44,365 nucleotides of DNA from Polyangia bacterium. GTDB lineage: Bacteria > Myxococcota_A > Polyangia > Polyangiales > Sandaracinaceae. Shown piece after piece: positions 14,795 to 22,788 of this stretch (its first letter is position 1; each line of letters starts with the position of its first letter). The translations under genes were made by a program, and so were the position numbers. The notes beneath the pieces were generated by a model. It saw only the letters and a list, made by a program, of their open reading frames with translations, searched no databases and was not told the DNA's origin. The stretch is from the NCBI GenBank assembly GCA_030426845.1, contig JAUHXR010000032.1, positions 1 through 44,365 on the forward strand, written 5' to 3'.

Positions 14795-16486
14795 GTGACG
14801 CGCGCGCCCGCGATCGCGGTGACCGCGACCCTCCTCGTCGCGTGCAGCGCGATCGTGAACCCCGACCCCGACCGGCTCGGCCGGGGGACGGACGGCGGCG
14901 CGCCGGTCGACGGAGGTGGGCGCGACGCGGGCGCCTCCTCCGACGCGGGCCCGCCCTGCCCCGGCGGGTGCGACGACGCGATCCCCTGCACCGACGACCG
15001 CTGCGAGGACGGCCGCTGCCTTCACGAGGCGGTCGACGCGCGGTGCGACGGCGAGGAGCGCTGCAACCCGGTGATGGGCTGCGTGCCGCGCCTCTGCGAG
15101 CAGGACGCGCAGTGCGACGACGGAGCCTTCTGCAACGGGGCCGAGCGCTGTGAGCCGGGCGCCTCCGACACGGGCTGCCTCCCGGGCGTACCGGTCGCCT
15201 GCGACGACGGCGCGAGCTGCACCGCGGACGCCTGCGACGAGGACGCCGACCGGTGCGCCTACACCCCGATGGAGGGCGCGTGCGGCGACGGGGTCGACTG
15301 CACCGTCGATCGCTGCGACCCGATGGCCTCGGGGGAGCCGAGCGGCTGCGTGCACGCGCCCGACGACGGCCTGTGCGCCGCAGACTTCTGCGTCGTCGGC
15401 CGCGTCTGCGACCCGAGCGGCGGCTGCTCCGGCGGCGCGCCGCGCGCCTGCAGCGACATGAACCCTTGCACGGTCGACACCTGCGACGAGGCGGCCGACC
15501 GCTGCGAGAACGTCACGGTCGACGCGGACGGCGACGGCTTCCCGGCCGAGAGCGTGATGGGCGTCGCGTGCGGCGGGTCCGACTGCGACGACGCGGCGCC
15601 CGGGGTGAACCCGGGGGTGGCCGAGGTCTGTGGCGACGGGATCGACAACAACTGCCGGATGGGCATCGACGAGGGCTGCCAGCCGGACAGCTGCGCGGAC
15701 GCGAGCGCGATCGTCCTCGACGCGACGGGCGCCGGCCGCGCGACCGGGAGCCTGACGGGGCTCGCCGACGACTACCAAACCTCGTCGGTGTGCAACGCCC
15801 AGAGCGGCGGGCGCGACGCGGTCTACTACGTCGACCTCCCGGCCGGGACCTGGGACGTCACCATCGACACGAACGGCTCGACCGCGGACACCGTCCTCGG
15901 CGTCGGCTTCGCCTGCTCGAACGCCGGCTTCCAGACGATCTGCAACGACGACCAGGAGGTGGGGACCACCACCGCGAGCCGGATCTGGCTGCACAACGTC
16001 GGGCGCCCCGGCGGGTCGACGCGCGTGTTCATCCTCGTCGACGGGTTCCGCAGCTCGACGGCCGGCGCCTACACGCTCAACGTCCAGCGCGAGGCGGCCC
16101 ACCCCGACGGCTGCGTCAGCGTCTCGGGCATGGGTCCGCTCGACATGACCGGCGGCGGCTCCGCGCTCGGGGTGATCCGAGGCAGCTTCGGCGCGACATC
16201 GGGCTCCTGCCAGTCCGGCTTCAGCGGATCCGAGGGCGTGCTGCGCTTCGACGCGAGCGGCAGCTTCGAGGTCGACGTCTACAGCGCGGACTTCAACCCC
16301 GAGATCTACCTGCGCCGGGGCGGCTGCGCGTCGGGCACCGAGATCGGCTGCGACAACGGCGGCTCGGTCGGCGGCGGCATCAACCTGGCTTCGCTCAACC
16401 GCTCGGTGAGCGCGGGGACGACCGTCTACCTGTTTGTGGACAACGCCGGCTCGGGCGACGCCTACGCGGTCTACTACCGACCGTGA
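14795..16486 (+). CDS. Cys-rich lipoprotein with MopE-type metal-binding motif
   Basis: A 563-aa protein from the GTG at 14795, one base after the previous stop. The lipobox LVAC17 marks it as a lipoprotein. Residues 50-240 are a Cys-rich region of repeated CxDxxxCTxDxC units (for example DGASCTADACDE, GVDCTVDRCDP), typical of myxobacterial surface proteins. Residues 243-296 match the MopE-type putative metal-binding motif: DADGDGFPAES, SDCDDAAPGVNPG, EVCGDGIDNNC. Two beta domains follow (about 300-425 and 430-563; AVYYVDLPAGTWDVTI, then VYLFVDNAG), resembling secreted PPC domains. Ligands may be calcium or copper, by analogy with MopE. Role unknown. Confidence 0.85.
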   Translation: MTRAPAIAVTATLLVACSAIVNPDPDRLGRGTDGGAPVDGGGRDAGASSDAGPPCPGGCDDAIPCTDDRCEDGRCLHEAVDARCDGEERCNPVMGCVPRLCEQDAQCDDGAFCNGAERCEPGASDTGCLPGVPVACDDGASCTADACDEDADRCAYTPMEGACGDGVDCTVDRCDPMASGEPSGCVHAPDDGLCAADFCVVGRVCDPSGGCSGGAPRACSDMNPCTVDTCDEAADRCENVTVDADGDGFPAESVMGVACGGSDCDDAAPGVNPGVAEVCGDGIDNNCRMGIDEGCQPDSCADASAIVLDATGAGRATGSLTGLADDYQTSSVCNAQSGGRDAVYYVDLPAGTWDVTIDTNGSTADTVLGVGFACSNAGFQTICNDDQEVGTTTASRIWLHNVGRPGGSTRVFILVDGFRSSTAGAYTLNVQREAAHPDGCVSVSGMGPLDMTGGGSALGVIRGSFGATSGSCQSGFSGSEGVLRFDASGSFEVDVYSADFNPEIYLRRGGCASGTEIGCDNGGSVGGGINLASLNRSVSAGTTVYLFVDNAGSGDAYAVYYRP

Positions 16487-16490
16487 GCGA

Positions 16491-16511
16491 CCCGGGGCGC
16501 GCGGCCCCGGG
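16491..16511. terminator. GC hairpin between convergent genes
   Basis: CCCGGGGC and GCCCCGGG form a perfect 8-bp stem with a 5-nt loop in the 45-bp gap between the lipoprotein gene and the E2 gene, which converge. It lacks a T run, so bidirectional termination is plausible rather than proven. Confidence 0.5.
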
Positions 16512-16531
16512 CAGCCCCGGCCGCGGGCCGA

Positions 16532-17881
16532 TCAGATCTCGAACTCGCCCGCCTCGAGCAGCTCGTGGATACGGTAGAGGAAGCCGTTCGCCTCCACGCC
16601 GTCGACCACGCGGTGGTCGTAGCTGAGCGCCACGTACATCACGGGGTGGATCGCCATCGTGTCGACCCCGTCGTTCTCGACGACCACCACGCGCTTCTTG
16701 ATCTCGCCCATGCGGAGGATGCCGACGTTGGGCTGGCTGATGATCGCCCCGCCCACGAGGTTGCCCTTGCGGCCCGGGTTCGAGACGGTGAACGTCTTGC
16801 CTGCGAGGTCGTCCGGCGTGAGCTGACCGTCCCGCGCGCGATCCGCGAGGTCGCCCACCGCGCGGGCGATGCCGCGCACCGACAGCTCGTCCGCGTGGCG
16901 GATGACCGGCACGACCAGGCCGTCCGGAGTCTCCACCGCGATGCCGAGGTTGATCGCCTTGATGACCGCGTACTCGCCGTCGAGCACCCGCGAGTTCATC
17001 ACCTTGTGCTCGCGCAGCGCCTTGGCCGTCGCGGCGAGGACGAACGCGAGGTAGGTGAGGTTGATGCCCTCGGAGCGGAGCGCGCGCTTGTGCTGCTCGC
17101 GGAGCTGGGCCGTCTTGTGGAGGTCGATCTCCGCGAAGGTGACCACGTGGGGCGAGGTCAGCTTCGAGTAGACCATGTGGTCGGCGATGATCCGGCGGCG
17201 CCGGCTGAACGGGATGACCTCGTCGCCCGGCTGCGCGCGGAACGGGGGGACGCGGAACGCGCCCGGATCGAAGCGCATCGCCGCCGGAGCGCCGCCGGAG
17301 GACGCGGGACGCGGCGCCGGGGGCGCGGAGGCCACGCGGGGGGCCGACGCCTGCCCGGCGGACGACTGCCCCGCGGACGACTGCCCCGCGGACGACTGCC
17401 CCGCGGACGACTGCCCCGCGGACGACTGCCCGGCCGAGAGCACGTCGTCGCGGGTGATGCGACCGCCTTCCCCCGTGCCCTGAACGCGCTCGAGATCGAC
17501 GCCGCGCTCGCGCGCGAGCTTGCGGACGGACGGCGGCGCGGCGGGCGGCGCGGCCGGCCCGGCGGCGGACGCCGGCTCCTCGGCCGCGACCGGCTGGGGC
17601 GCGCTGGCGCCCCCGCTGGACCCGCCTCCGGCCGTCGCCTCGGCCCCCGCGTCGATCTCGCAGAGGGCCGCGCCGACGCCGACCACGTCGCCCGTCTGGG
17701 CGTGGATCTTGGTCACGACGCCCGCCTCGGGCGCGGGGATGTCGGTGTCGGTCTTGTCGGTCAGGATGGTCACGAGCGGCTGATCGCGCTCGACCCGCTG
17801 GCCCTCCTGGACGAGCCAGTCGCCGATCTGTCCTTCGACGATGCTCTCGCCGAGCTGAGGCATGCTCACGGTGGTCGCCAT
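16532..17881 (-). CDS. Dihydrolipoamide acyltransferase (E2) of a 2-oxoacid dehydrogenase complex
   Basis: A 449-aa enzyme from the ATG at 17881, behind GAGGAGG. Residues 1-78 are a lipoyl domain with Lys43 (LTDKTDTD) as the attachment site. A Gly/Ala/Pro linker leads to the subunit-binding domain (VRKLARERGVDLERVQGTGEGGRITRDDV). A second linker contains six SAGQ(S/A) repeats. The C-terminal catalytic domain (about 215-449) ends SYDHRVVDG, the HxxxDG acyltransferase active site. It transfers acyl groups from lipoamide to CoA. The catalytic region looks more like succinyl- than branched-chain E2, but this is unsure. No E1 or E3 gene lies nearby, so it serves in trans. Confidence 0.93.
   Translation of the reverse strand: MATTVSMPQLGESIVEGQIGDWLVQEGQRVERDQPLVTILTDKTDTDIPAPEAGVVTKIHAQTGDVVGVGAALCEIDAGAEATAGGGSSGGASAPQPVAAEEPASAAGPAAPPAAPPSVRKLARERGVDLERVQGTGEGGRITRDDVLSAGQSSAGQSSAGQSSAGQSSAGQSSAGQASAPRVASAPPAPRPASSGGAPAAMRFDPGAFRVPPFRAQPGDEVIPFSRRRRIIADHMVYSKLTSPHVVTFAEIDLHKTAQLREQHKRALRSEGINLTYLAFVLAATAKALREHKVMNSRVLDGEYAVIKAINLGIAVETPDGLVVPVIRHADELSVRGIARAVGDLADRARDGQLTPDDLAGKTFTVSNPGRKGNLVGGAIISQPNVGILRMGEIKKRVVVVENDGVDTMAIHPVMYVALSYDHRVVDGVEANGFLYRIHELLEAGEFEI
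17358..17432. repeat. Five tandem 15-bp units in the E2 linker
   Basis: The 15-bp unit GCGGACGACTGCCCC (plus strand) occurs five times head to tail; the last copy ends in G. In frame it encodes the SAGQS repeats of the E2 linker. The near-perfect identity suggests recent expansion by slippage. Confidence 0.9.
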
Positions 17882-17901
17882 CAATCCTCCTCGGGGTCCC
17901 T

Positions 17902-17930
17902 CGTATCGCGCAAAACGGCTGCGAGTTCAA
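17902..17930 (-). promoter_or_regulatory. Sigma-70-type promoter of the E2 gene
   Basis: On the minus strand TTGAAC (17930-17925) and GATACG (17907-17902) are 17 bp apart and lie about 20 bp before the ATG at 17881, which has a good Shine-Dalgarno. This is the most conventional promoter in the window. Confidence 0.5.
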
Positions 17931-17992
17931 CGGCCTCGGAACCCGGTGGACCTCCCAGTGTCCACTTTGCACCGCTCGCAGGAGGGACCAAG

Positions 17993-18187
17993 ATGCGTAG
18001 GCCGGTGGCCGATCTAGAGCGAGACGCGTTCAAGCGGGACTCACGATTTCTCGTGCGCCTCATCCTCATCCTGATCGTGGGCACGCTGGCCGGGGTCTGG
18101 ATGTTCGCCCAGCTGACGGGCGAGCAGGTGGCCGGCTGCGCGGCCCAGGCGTTCGGAGGGGTGACGGAGACCGCCCCTTCCGAGTAG
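17993..18187 (+). CDS. Small single-pass membrane protein (64 aa)
   Basis: The ATG at 17993 follows GGAGGG at 6 nt spacing. The protein starts with a charged cytoplasmic part (MRRPVADLERDAFKRDSR), has one membrane helix (FLVRLILILIVGTLAGVWMF, about 19-40), then a short outer tail with one cysteine. No family recognised. Its stop codon TAG doubles as the first three bases of the -10 hexamer of the next gene. The size, Shine-Dalgarno and codon use make it a credible gene that a length cutoff would miss. Confidence 0.75.
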   Translation: MRRPVADLERDAFKRDSRFLVRLILILIVGTLAGVWMFAQLTGEQVAGCAAQAFGGVTETAPSE

Positions 18188-18190
18188 ATT
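18185..18190 (+). promoter_or_regulatory. -10 element (TAGATT) of the TerB-like gene, built on a stop codon
   Basis: TAGATT includes the TAG stop of the preceding gene (18185-18187) and is 7 nt from the ATG at 18198. A weak -35 (GTGACG, 18161-18166) sits 18 bp upstream. Confidence 0.5.
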
Positions 18191-18197
18191 GCCGCGC

Positions 18198-18527
18198 ATG
18201 AGCATGAACCAGCTGAGCAAAGAGGACCGCCTGCGCCTGATGAAGTTCGTCTGCTCCTTCGCGTGGGCGGACCTGCACATCGCCGAGTCCGAGCGGCGCA
18301 TGGTGCAGAAGCTGGTCCGCCGGCTGAAGCTCACCAAGGACGAGCGCGAGATCGTCGACGGCTGGCTCGAGATCCCGCCGCGCGCCGAGGAGCTGGACCC
18401 GGGGCAGATCCCGGACGCCCACCGCGCGCTGTTCCTCACCACCGCGCGCGAGATGATCGAGGTCGACGGTGACATCGCGCCCGAGGAGGTCGAGAACTTC
18501 GAGCTCCTCGAGCAGCTGTTGACCTGA
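18198..18527 (+). CDS. TerB-like (tellurite-resistance TerB fold) protein
   Basis: A 109-aa, all-helical protein from the ATG at 18198 (MSMNQLSKEDRLRLMKF). The pattern FVCSFAWADLHIAESERRMVQ, a middle helix, and TTAREMIEVDGDIAPEEVENFELL matches the TerB fold, which repeats an acidic metal-coordinating motif (AD-x2-I-x2-E and VDG-x-I-x3-E). TerB-like domains are linked to envelope stress and metal binding. There is no Shine-Dalgarno; ATG lies 7 nt after a -10 hexamer. A TTG at 18189 would add MPR and is unlikely. The next gene begins 13 bp downstream and may share the transcript. Confidence 0.83.
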   Translation: MSMNQLSKEDRLRLMKFVCSFAWADLHIAESERRMVQKLVRRLKLTKDEREIVDGWLEIPPRAEELDPGQIPDAHRALFLTTAREMIEVDGDIAPEEVENFELLEQLLT

Positions 18528-18540
18528 CGAGCCGGCGTCG

Positions 18541-20391
18541 GTGGACGTCGAGCTCGCCATCCTCGCGGGCCGGATCGACGCGCTGCTCGCGCAGGCGAGC
18601 GGCGCGCGCTCGATCGCGGAGCGGCGGCACGCGCTGGACGCGCTGGCGCGGGGGCTGCTCCTCGCCGATCCGGGCGCGGTCGATCGCGCGAGCCTCGACG
18701 CGGCCCGGGCGCTCCGGGTCGACCCGTCGACGGTCGCCGCCGCCTCCGCCCCGCGCCCGCCCCACGCGGTCGACGCGCCGCTCGTGGCCGAGGGCGCGAG
18801 CCTGGTGCGCCAGGTGCTCGTCACCTACGACCCGGTGGGGCGCGCGTCCGACGGCCTGCTCGGCGTCACGGCCCGCCGCTGGTGCGCGCTCGCGATCGAG
18901 CAGGCAGCCCGCGACGCCCCGGCGCCCCGCGAGCCGTCTGCCCACCGGCTCGTCCCCGCCCAGCCGGCGGCCCTCGCACACGCGCGCATCGACGGTCCGT
19001 CCCTCGGCGCGGCCACCTACCTGTCCGCGGTCGCCCTCTTCTCGAGCCGCCGGGTCGCGCCCGATCTCGTCGTCACCGGCGCGGTCCAGGGCGAGGCCGT
19101 GCTCGGGGTGGGGGAGGTCGCGAGGAAGGTCGAGGCGGCGGCCGCGCGCGGAGCCCGCCTCCTCGTCCCGGCCGCAGACCTCGCGGCGGCCCGCGCGCAC
19201 GCGAGCGCCCAGGGCCTCCCGCTCACGATCGTCGGCGCGGCGACCACCGGCGAGCTCCGCGCCCTCGCGCTCGAGGAGGGGCCGCGGGCCGCCGCGCCCG
19301 AGCAGCGCCTCGCCGACGCGAAGCGACAGTTCGGGGGCGGCTGGGACGGCTACCGGTGGCCGTCGATCCGCGAGTCGCTCACCCGGCTGAGCGCGACCCT
19401 GCCCGAGGGGCGCGTCGAGCTGCGCGTCGAGGCCCTCACCCGGCTGGGCGGGGCCGTCCGCCACCTCGGCGATCCGGCCGGGAGCCTCCGCTGGCTCGCC
19501 GAGGCGCGCGCGCTCGCGGACTCCGACCTCGGCCGGCGCGGGGTTCCGGACGGGCCGCTCAGCTACCTGTGGCTCCAGACCGCGATGACCCACCGGCAGC
19601 TCGGCGCGTTCGGGGAGGCGGCGCGGGCGGCCCGGCGGGCCAGCCAGGTCGCCCGCCGCGCCCGCCTGCGCCGCGAGCTGATCAAGGCGCTCGGCTGCGA
19701 GGGCCTGGTCGCGATGTCGCGCGGCCAGGTCGATCGCGCGATCGCCCGGTACGAGGAGTCCCTCGCCGTCGAGCTCGAGCTCGACCCCGAGCGCACCGCG
19801 CGCACCCGCGCCTACCTGATCGAGGCTCAGGGCGCGGCCGGGCGGGCGGAGGAGGTGGCCCGCCACTTCGAGGCGGCGCGCGCCGAGCTCGCGGGCGCGC
19901 CGGCGGACGCGGCCGAGCGGGCCTGGGTGCACACGAGCCACGCCGGCGCGCTGCTCGCCCTCGGGCGGCCGGCCGACGCCCTCGCGACCCTGAGCGGAGA
20001 GGCGATCGGGGCCTGCCTCGAGGACGCGCCGCTGCCGGGGCTCACCGCCCGGCGCCACCTCGGGCGCGCCCTCTGCGGGGTCGGCGAGACGCGCCGCGGC
20101 TTCGAGGTCCTGGCCGCCTCGCCGCTCGTGCACGGCCGCGCGCTCGAGCCACACCTGTCGTTCCTCGCGCACCTCAACGTGCTGGTCGAGGCCGAGGCGC
20201 GGCTCGCCGCGGGCGCCTGGGGCCCCGACATCGCGGGCCGCGCGCGGGTCGCTCTCGAGCGCGTCCCTCGCCACGACGCGGTGCAGGCGCTCCTCGGCCG
20301 CGCCCTCGCGCGGTTCGCGCGCTCACTCGACGGCCGCCCGAGCCGCCGCGCGCTCGCGACGCTCCTCGCTCGGTGCGAGCGCGTGCGTTAG
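18541..20391 (+). CDS. Lon-protease-fold (S16-like, probably inactive) protein with TPR region
   Basis: A 616-aa protein from the GTG at 18541. Residues 85-260 resemble the proteolytic domain of Lon: D151-G-P-S154-L-G matches the DGPSAG nucleophile motif, and VVTGAVQGEAVLGVGEV matches the strand before the catalytic lysine. In Lon the sequence continues GGLKEK; here it is GEVARK, so the catalytic Lys is Ala194 and only the second Lys (Lys196) remains. Residues 280-600 form TPR-like helical pairs (ELIKALGCEGLVAMSRGQVDRAIARYEESL). It may be a substrate- or partner-binding pseudoprotease. The fold resemblance is good; inactivity is inference. Confidence 0.75.
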   Translation: MDVELAILAGRIDALLAQASGARSIAERRHALDALARGLLLADPGAVDRASLDAARALRVDPSTVAAASAPRPPHAVDAPLVAEGASLVRQVLVTYDPVGRASDGLLGVTARRWCALAIEQAARDAPAPREPSAHRLVPAQPAALAHARIDGPSLGAATYLSAVALFSSRRVAPDLVVTGAVQGEAVLGVGEVARKVEAAAARGARLLVPAADLAAARAHASAQGLPLTIVGAATTGELRALALEEGPRAAAPEQRLADAKRQFGGGWDGYRWPSIRESLTRLSATLPEGRVELRVEALTRLGGAVRHLGDPAGSLRWLAEARALADSDLGRRGVPDGPLSYLWLQTAMTHRQLGAFGEAARAARRASQVARRARLRRELIKALGCEGLVAMSRGQVDRAIARYEESLAVELELDPERTARTRAYLIEAQGAAGRAEEVARHFEAARAELAGAPADAAERAWVHTSHAGALLALGRPADALATLSGEAIGACLEDAPLPGLTARRHLGRALCGVGETRRGFEVLAASPLVHGRALEPHLSFLAHLNVLVEAEARLAAGAWGPDIAGRARVALERVPRHDAVQALLGRALARFARSLDGRPSRRALATLLARCERVR

Positions 20392-20406
20392 ACACGTAGA
20401 GAGGGG

Positions 20407-21834
20407 ATGGGCTTTCGCGACGAGACCGAGGCGCTGCGGGCGCAGATCGAGATCCTCGAGCGGGATCTCGCCGACGCGGAGCGGCGGGCCGAGGAGCTGG
20501 AGGAGGCCCGGCGGGAGCTCATCGTGCTGCGCGCCCGGGTCGCGGACCTCGAGCGCGAGCTCGGCCGCGCCCCGCCCAGGCCCTCGCGGGTCCGGGCGTG
20601 GATCCTCCCAGGTCTCGCCGCCGTGGCCGCGATCGCCGCCGGGGCCGCGTACATGGCCTACCAGTCCTCCGACGCGCTCGACCTGCGCGCCGCGCCGATG
20701 GAGGGGGCGCGCGACCTGGCCGCGATCGTCGCCGCGCCTCCCACGCGCGGGACCGCCGAGGGCCGCTACGCCGCGGACGAGCTCGGAGCGGGCTGCACCG
20801 GGTTCCTCCCGGGGGCGCCGCTGCTCGTCCTGAGGGTGGCCGAGGCGACGCCCGCGCGGGTGTGGACGGACTCGACCGACGACCTGGTGCTGGCGATCCA
20901 GGGCCCGGACGGGCGCGTCCGCTGCGACGACGACTCGGGGCAGCGCTTCAACCCGCGGCTCGCCTTCACGCTGACGCCCGGCGAGCACCGAGTCTGGGTG
21001 GGCACCTTCGAGGAGGGGAGCCGCGCGAGCTTCGCGCTGCACGTCGAGTCGGGGGAGGCCCCGGACGACTCGGGGCTCCACCCGGAGGCGCCGCCGACCG
21101 TCGCCGCGCTCACGCCCGAGCTGCCGATCTGGGGGCACACCGCGTCAGGGGACACCGTCGGCGAGATCCCGGCCGCCCGCGCGCGCGCCGGGTGCGCCGG
21201 GCACGTGCCCCTCGGGCCGCACGTGCGGCTCACGCTGGAGGAGCCGCGCGTGGTGCAGCTCGACGCGACCTCGGCCGACGACCTCGTGCTCCTCCTGCGG
21301 CGCCCCGACGGGCGCTTCCTCTGCGACGACGACGGCGGCGGCGGCCTCGCTCCGCGGATCCGGGCCGGCCTCGCGCCCGGCACCTACGAGGTCTGGGTGG
21401 GGACCTTCGAGGTGGCGGCCAACGCGGAGTTCGAGCTCACCATCGCCGCGAGCCGGCACGCGGAAGCCGCGGAGGAGCCGCCCCGGCTCGGGCGGTGGGA
21501 TCTCACCGAGGAGCCGCTGCTCTCGTTCAACGGGACGGTCGAGCCCACCGCGCCGGTGCCCACGCGCCAGCCCGGCTGCCTGGACCTCTGGGCCTCGGGC
21601 CTGCCGGACCTCGAGCTCGATCTCGGCCAGCCGCGCGCGGTCACGCTCGTGCTCAACGGCCCGCCGGCGCTCCGCGCCCTCATCCAGCGGCCGGACGGCA
21701 CCTGGATCTGCGCGGCCGAGGGAGGCCTCCCGCCGACCCACTTCGGCGCCGGGACCCACCGCGTCTGGCTCGGGCTCCCCGGCGACGCGCGCCCCGCGCA
21801 CTTCCGGCTCGTCGCTCAGGCGCAGCCGGAGTAG
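20407..21834 (+). CDS. Coiled-coil membrane protein with three tandem outer beta repeats
   Basis: A 475-aa protein from the ATG at 20407, preceded by GAGAGGGG. Residues 5-56 are a coiled coil (TEALRAQIEILERDLADAER and on), followed by one membrane helix (about 65-86). The outer part has three repeats of about 115 residues (105-220, 230-350, 365-475). Each has an early Cys (GCTGFLPG, GCAGHVPLG, GCLDLWASG) and a later CDDD/C-containing loop after PDGR, plus a (V/R)VW(V/L)G motif, which suggests a disulfide per domain and PPC-like folding. The N-terminus would be cytoplasmic. It lies 15 bp after the Lon-fold gene, whose stop overlaps a TAGACA hexamer at 20389-20394. Function unknown. Confidence 0.8.
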   Translation: MGFRDETEALRAQIEILERDLADAERRAEELEEARRELIVLRARVADLERELGRAPPRPSRVRAWILPGLAAVAAIAAGAAYMAYQSSDALDLRAAPMEGARDLAAIVAAPPTRGTAEGRYAADELGAGCTGFLPGAPLLVLRVAEATPARVWTDSTDDLVLAIQGPDGRVRCDDDSGQRFNPRLAFTLTPGEHRVWVGTFEEGSRASFALHVESGEAPDDSGLHPEAPPTVAALTPELPIWGHTASGDTVGEIPAARARAGCAGHVPLGPHVRLTLEEPRVVQLDATSADDLVLLLRRPDGRFLCDDDGGGGLAPRIRAGLAPGTYEVWVGTFEVAANAEFELTIAASRHAEAAEEPPRLGRWDLTEEPLLSFNGTVEPTAPVPTRQPGCLDLWASGLPDLELDLGQPRAVTLVLNGPPALRALIQRPDGTWICAAEGGLPPTHFGAGTHRVWLGLPGDARPAHFRLVAQAQPE

Positions 21835-21847
21835 CCGGGCTCCGGAT

Positions 21848-21878
21848 TTGACACGATTGCGGGCGGGGCCCGACGATT
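21848..21878 (+). promoter_or_regulatory. Promoter of the sigma-like gene (TTGACA)
   Basis: A perfect -35 hexamer TTGACA (21848-21853) is followed 19 bp later by ACGATT (21873-21878), which lies 9 nt before the GTG at 21888. The -10 is weak, the -35 is the best in the window. Confidence 0.45.
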
Positions 21879-21887
21879 CGCGTCGTC

Positions 21888-22658
21888 GTGCCGCTGCCTC
21901 CGCCCGAGCCGCTCTTCGAGGAGCTCTGCGCCCTGCGGGACGCCGCCGATCCGGCCGGCCCTCAGCACCAGGCCCGTTGGCGGCGGGTGGCCGACTGGCT
22001 CGAGCGCGCGTTCCCGGGCCAGCGCCCCGAGCTCGAGGACGCGCGTCAGGAGACCCTCATCAGCCTGCTACGCCACGTCACCGAGATGCAGGCCGAGGCG
22101 CCGCTCCAGGCCGCCAAGTGGGTCAGCACGATTCACCGCCGCAAGCGCCTGGACGGCCTCCGAGCGCGCAAGAACGACCCCGTCCGCCAGGCGCTCGCCC
22201 GCGAGCCGTCCCGCGCCGACGCGACCCCGATCCTCGAGCGGGTCGAGGCCGCCGACGGCCGGGTGCTCACGCCCGCGATGCTCGACCGGCTCGTGACCCA
22301 GGTCCTCGAGCACGTGCACCGCGCGATCGAGGAGACCGTCAAGAGCGCGCGCAAGCGGCAGCTCCGGCGCACCCAGGCCCAGGCCGCGCTGCTGCGGCTG
22401 CTCTGCGGGTGGGACGCGGACGCGATCATCGCGGCGCTCGACTACGGCGAGCCGATCGGCAAGGACCGGCTCTACAAGTGGGTCGAGCGGGGGCGCGATC
22501 CGGTCAAGATCGGCCTCGATCGCTGGGCCTCGCACGACCCGGAGTCGGCCGACGTGGTCGAGATCCTGCGCGAGATCATGGACGACCGGCGCGCGGACGC
22601 GGGCAAGGCGCGCCCCGACCGACGCAAGGTGGCCAGCCCCGAGGACGGCGCGTCGTGA
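21888..22658 (+). CDS. Divergent sigma-70-like factor (256 aa)
   Basis: Start GTG at 21888; no Shine-Dalgarno. Residues 45-105 resemble sigma region 2: ELEDARQETLISLLRHV, then AAKWVSTIHRRKRLDGLRARK, equal to the DxxQETF and W-x-I-R-x2-D-x2-R pattern of ECF factors. Residues 155-215 (TQAQAALLRLLCGWDADAIIAAL, then KDRLYKWVERGRDPVKIGLDRW) sit where region 4 should be and look like a helix-turn-helix, but differ from standard ECF region 4. It could be a sigma factor of an unusual group or a DNA-binding relative. The next gene, 130 bp on, may encode its partner. Confidence 0.65.
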   Translation: MPLPPPEPLFEELCALRDAADPAGPQHQARWRRVADWLERAFPGQRPELEDARQETLISLLRHVTEMQAEAPLQAAKWVSTIHRRKRLDGLRARKNDPVRQALAREPSRADATPILERVEAADGRVLTPAMLDRLVTQVLEHVHRAIEETVKSARKRQLRRTQAQAALLRLLCGWDADAIIAALDYGEPIGKDRLYKWVERGRDPVKIGLDRWASHDPESADVVEILREIMDDRRADAGKARPDRRKVASPEDGAS

Positions 22659-22682
22659 GGGGGCCGCGCGCGATACGAATCG

Positions 22683-22698
22683 ACCTCGCTCGCGAGGT
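22683..22698. repeat. Perfect 16-bp inverted repeat between the sigma-like gene and its neighbour
   Basis: ACCTCGC-TC-GCGAGGT is a perfect 7-2-7 palindrome in the 130-bp gap. With no T run it looks more like an operator than a terminator. Confidence 0.5.
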
Positions 22699-22788
22699 TC
22701 ATGCACGAAACCGTCAGTCCACCCGCCCCGCCCGCGTCCAGGGGGCCGTGATGCACCGATCTGCGGAGCAGCGACGAGGGAGCGAGCG

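Noticed and set aside
17358-17432. Possible CRISPR array
   Set aside because: The units are adjacent with no spacers, 15 bp long and in frame with the E2 protein.
17175-17483. A plus-strand frame with PADDC repeats
   Set aside because: It is the other-strand reading of the E2 linker repeat, with no start signal or family.
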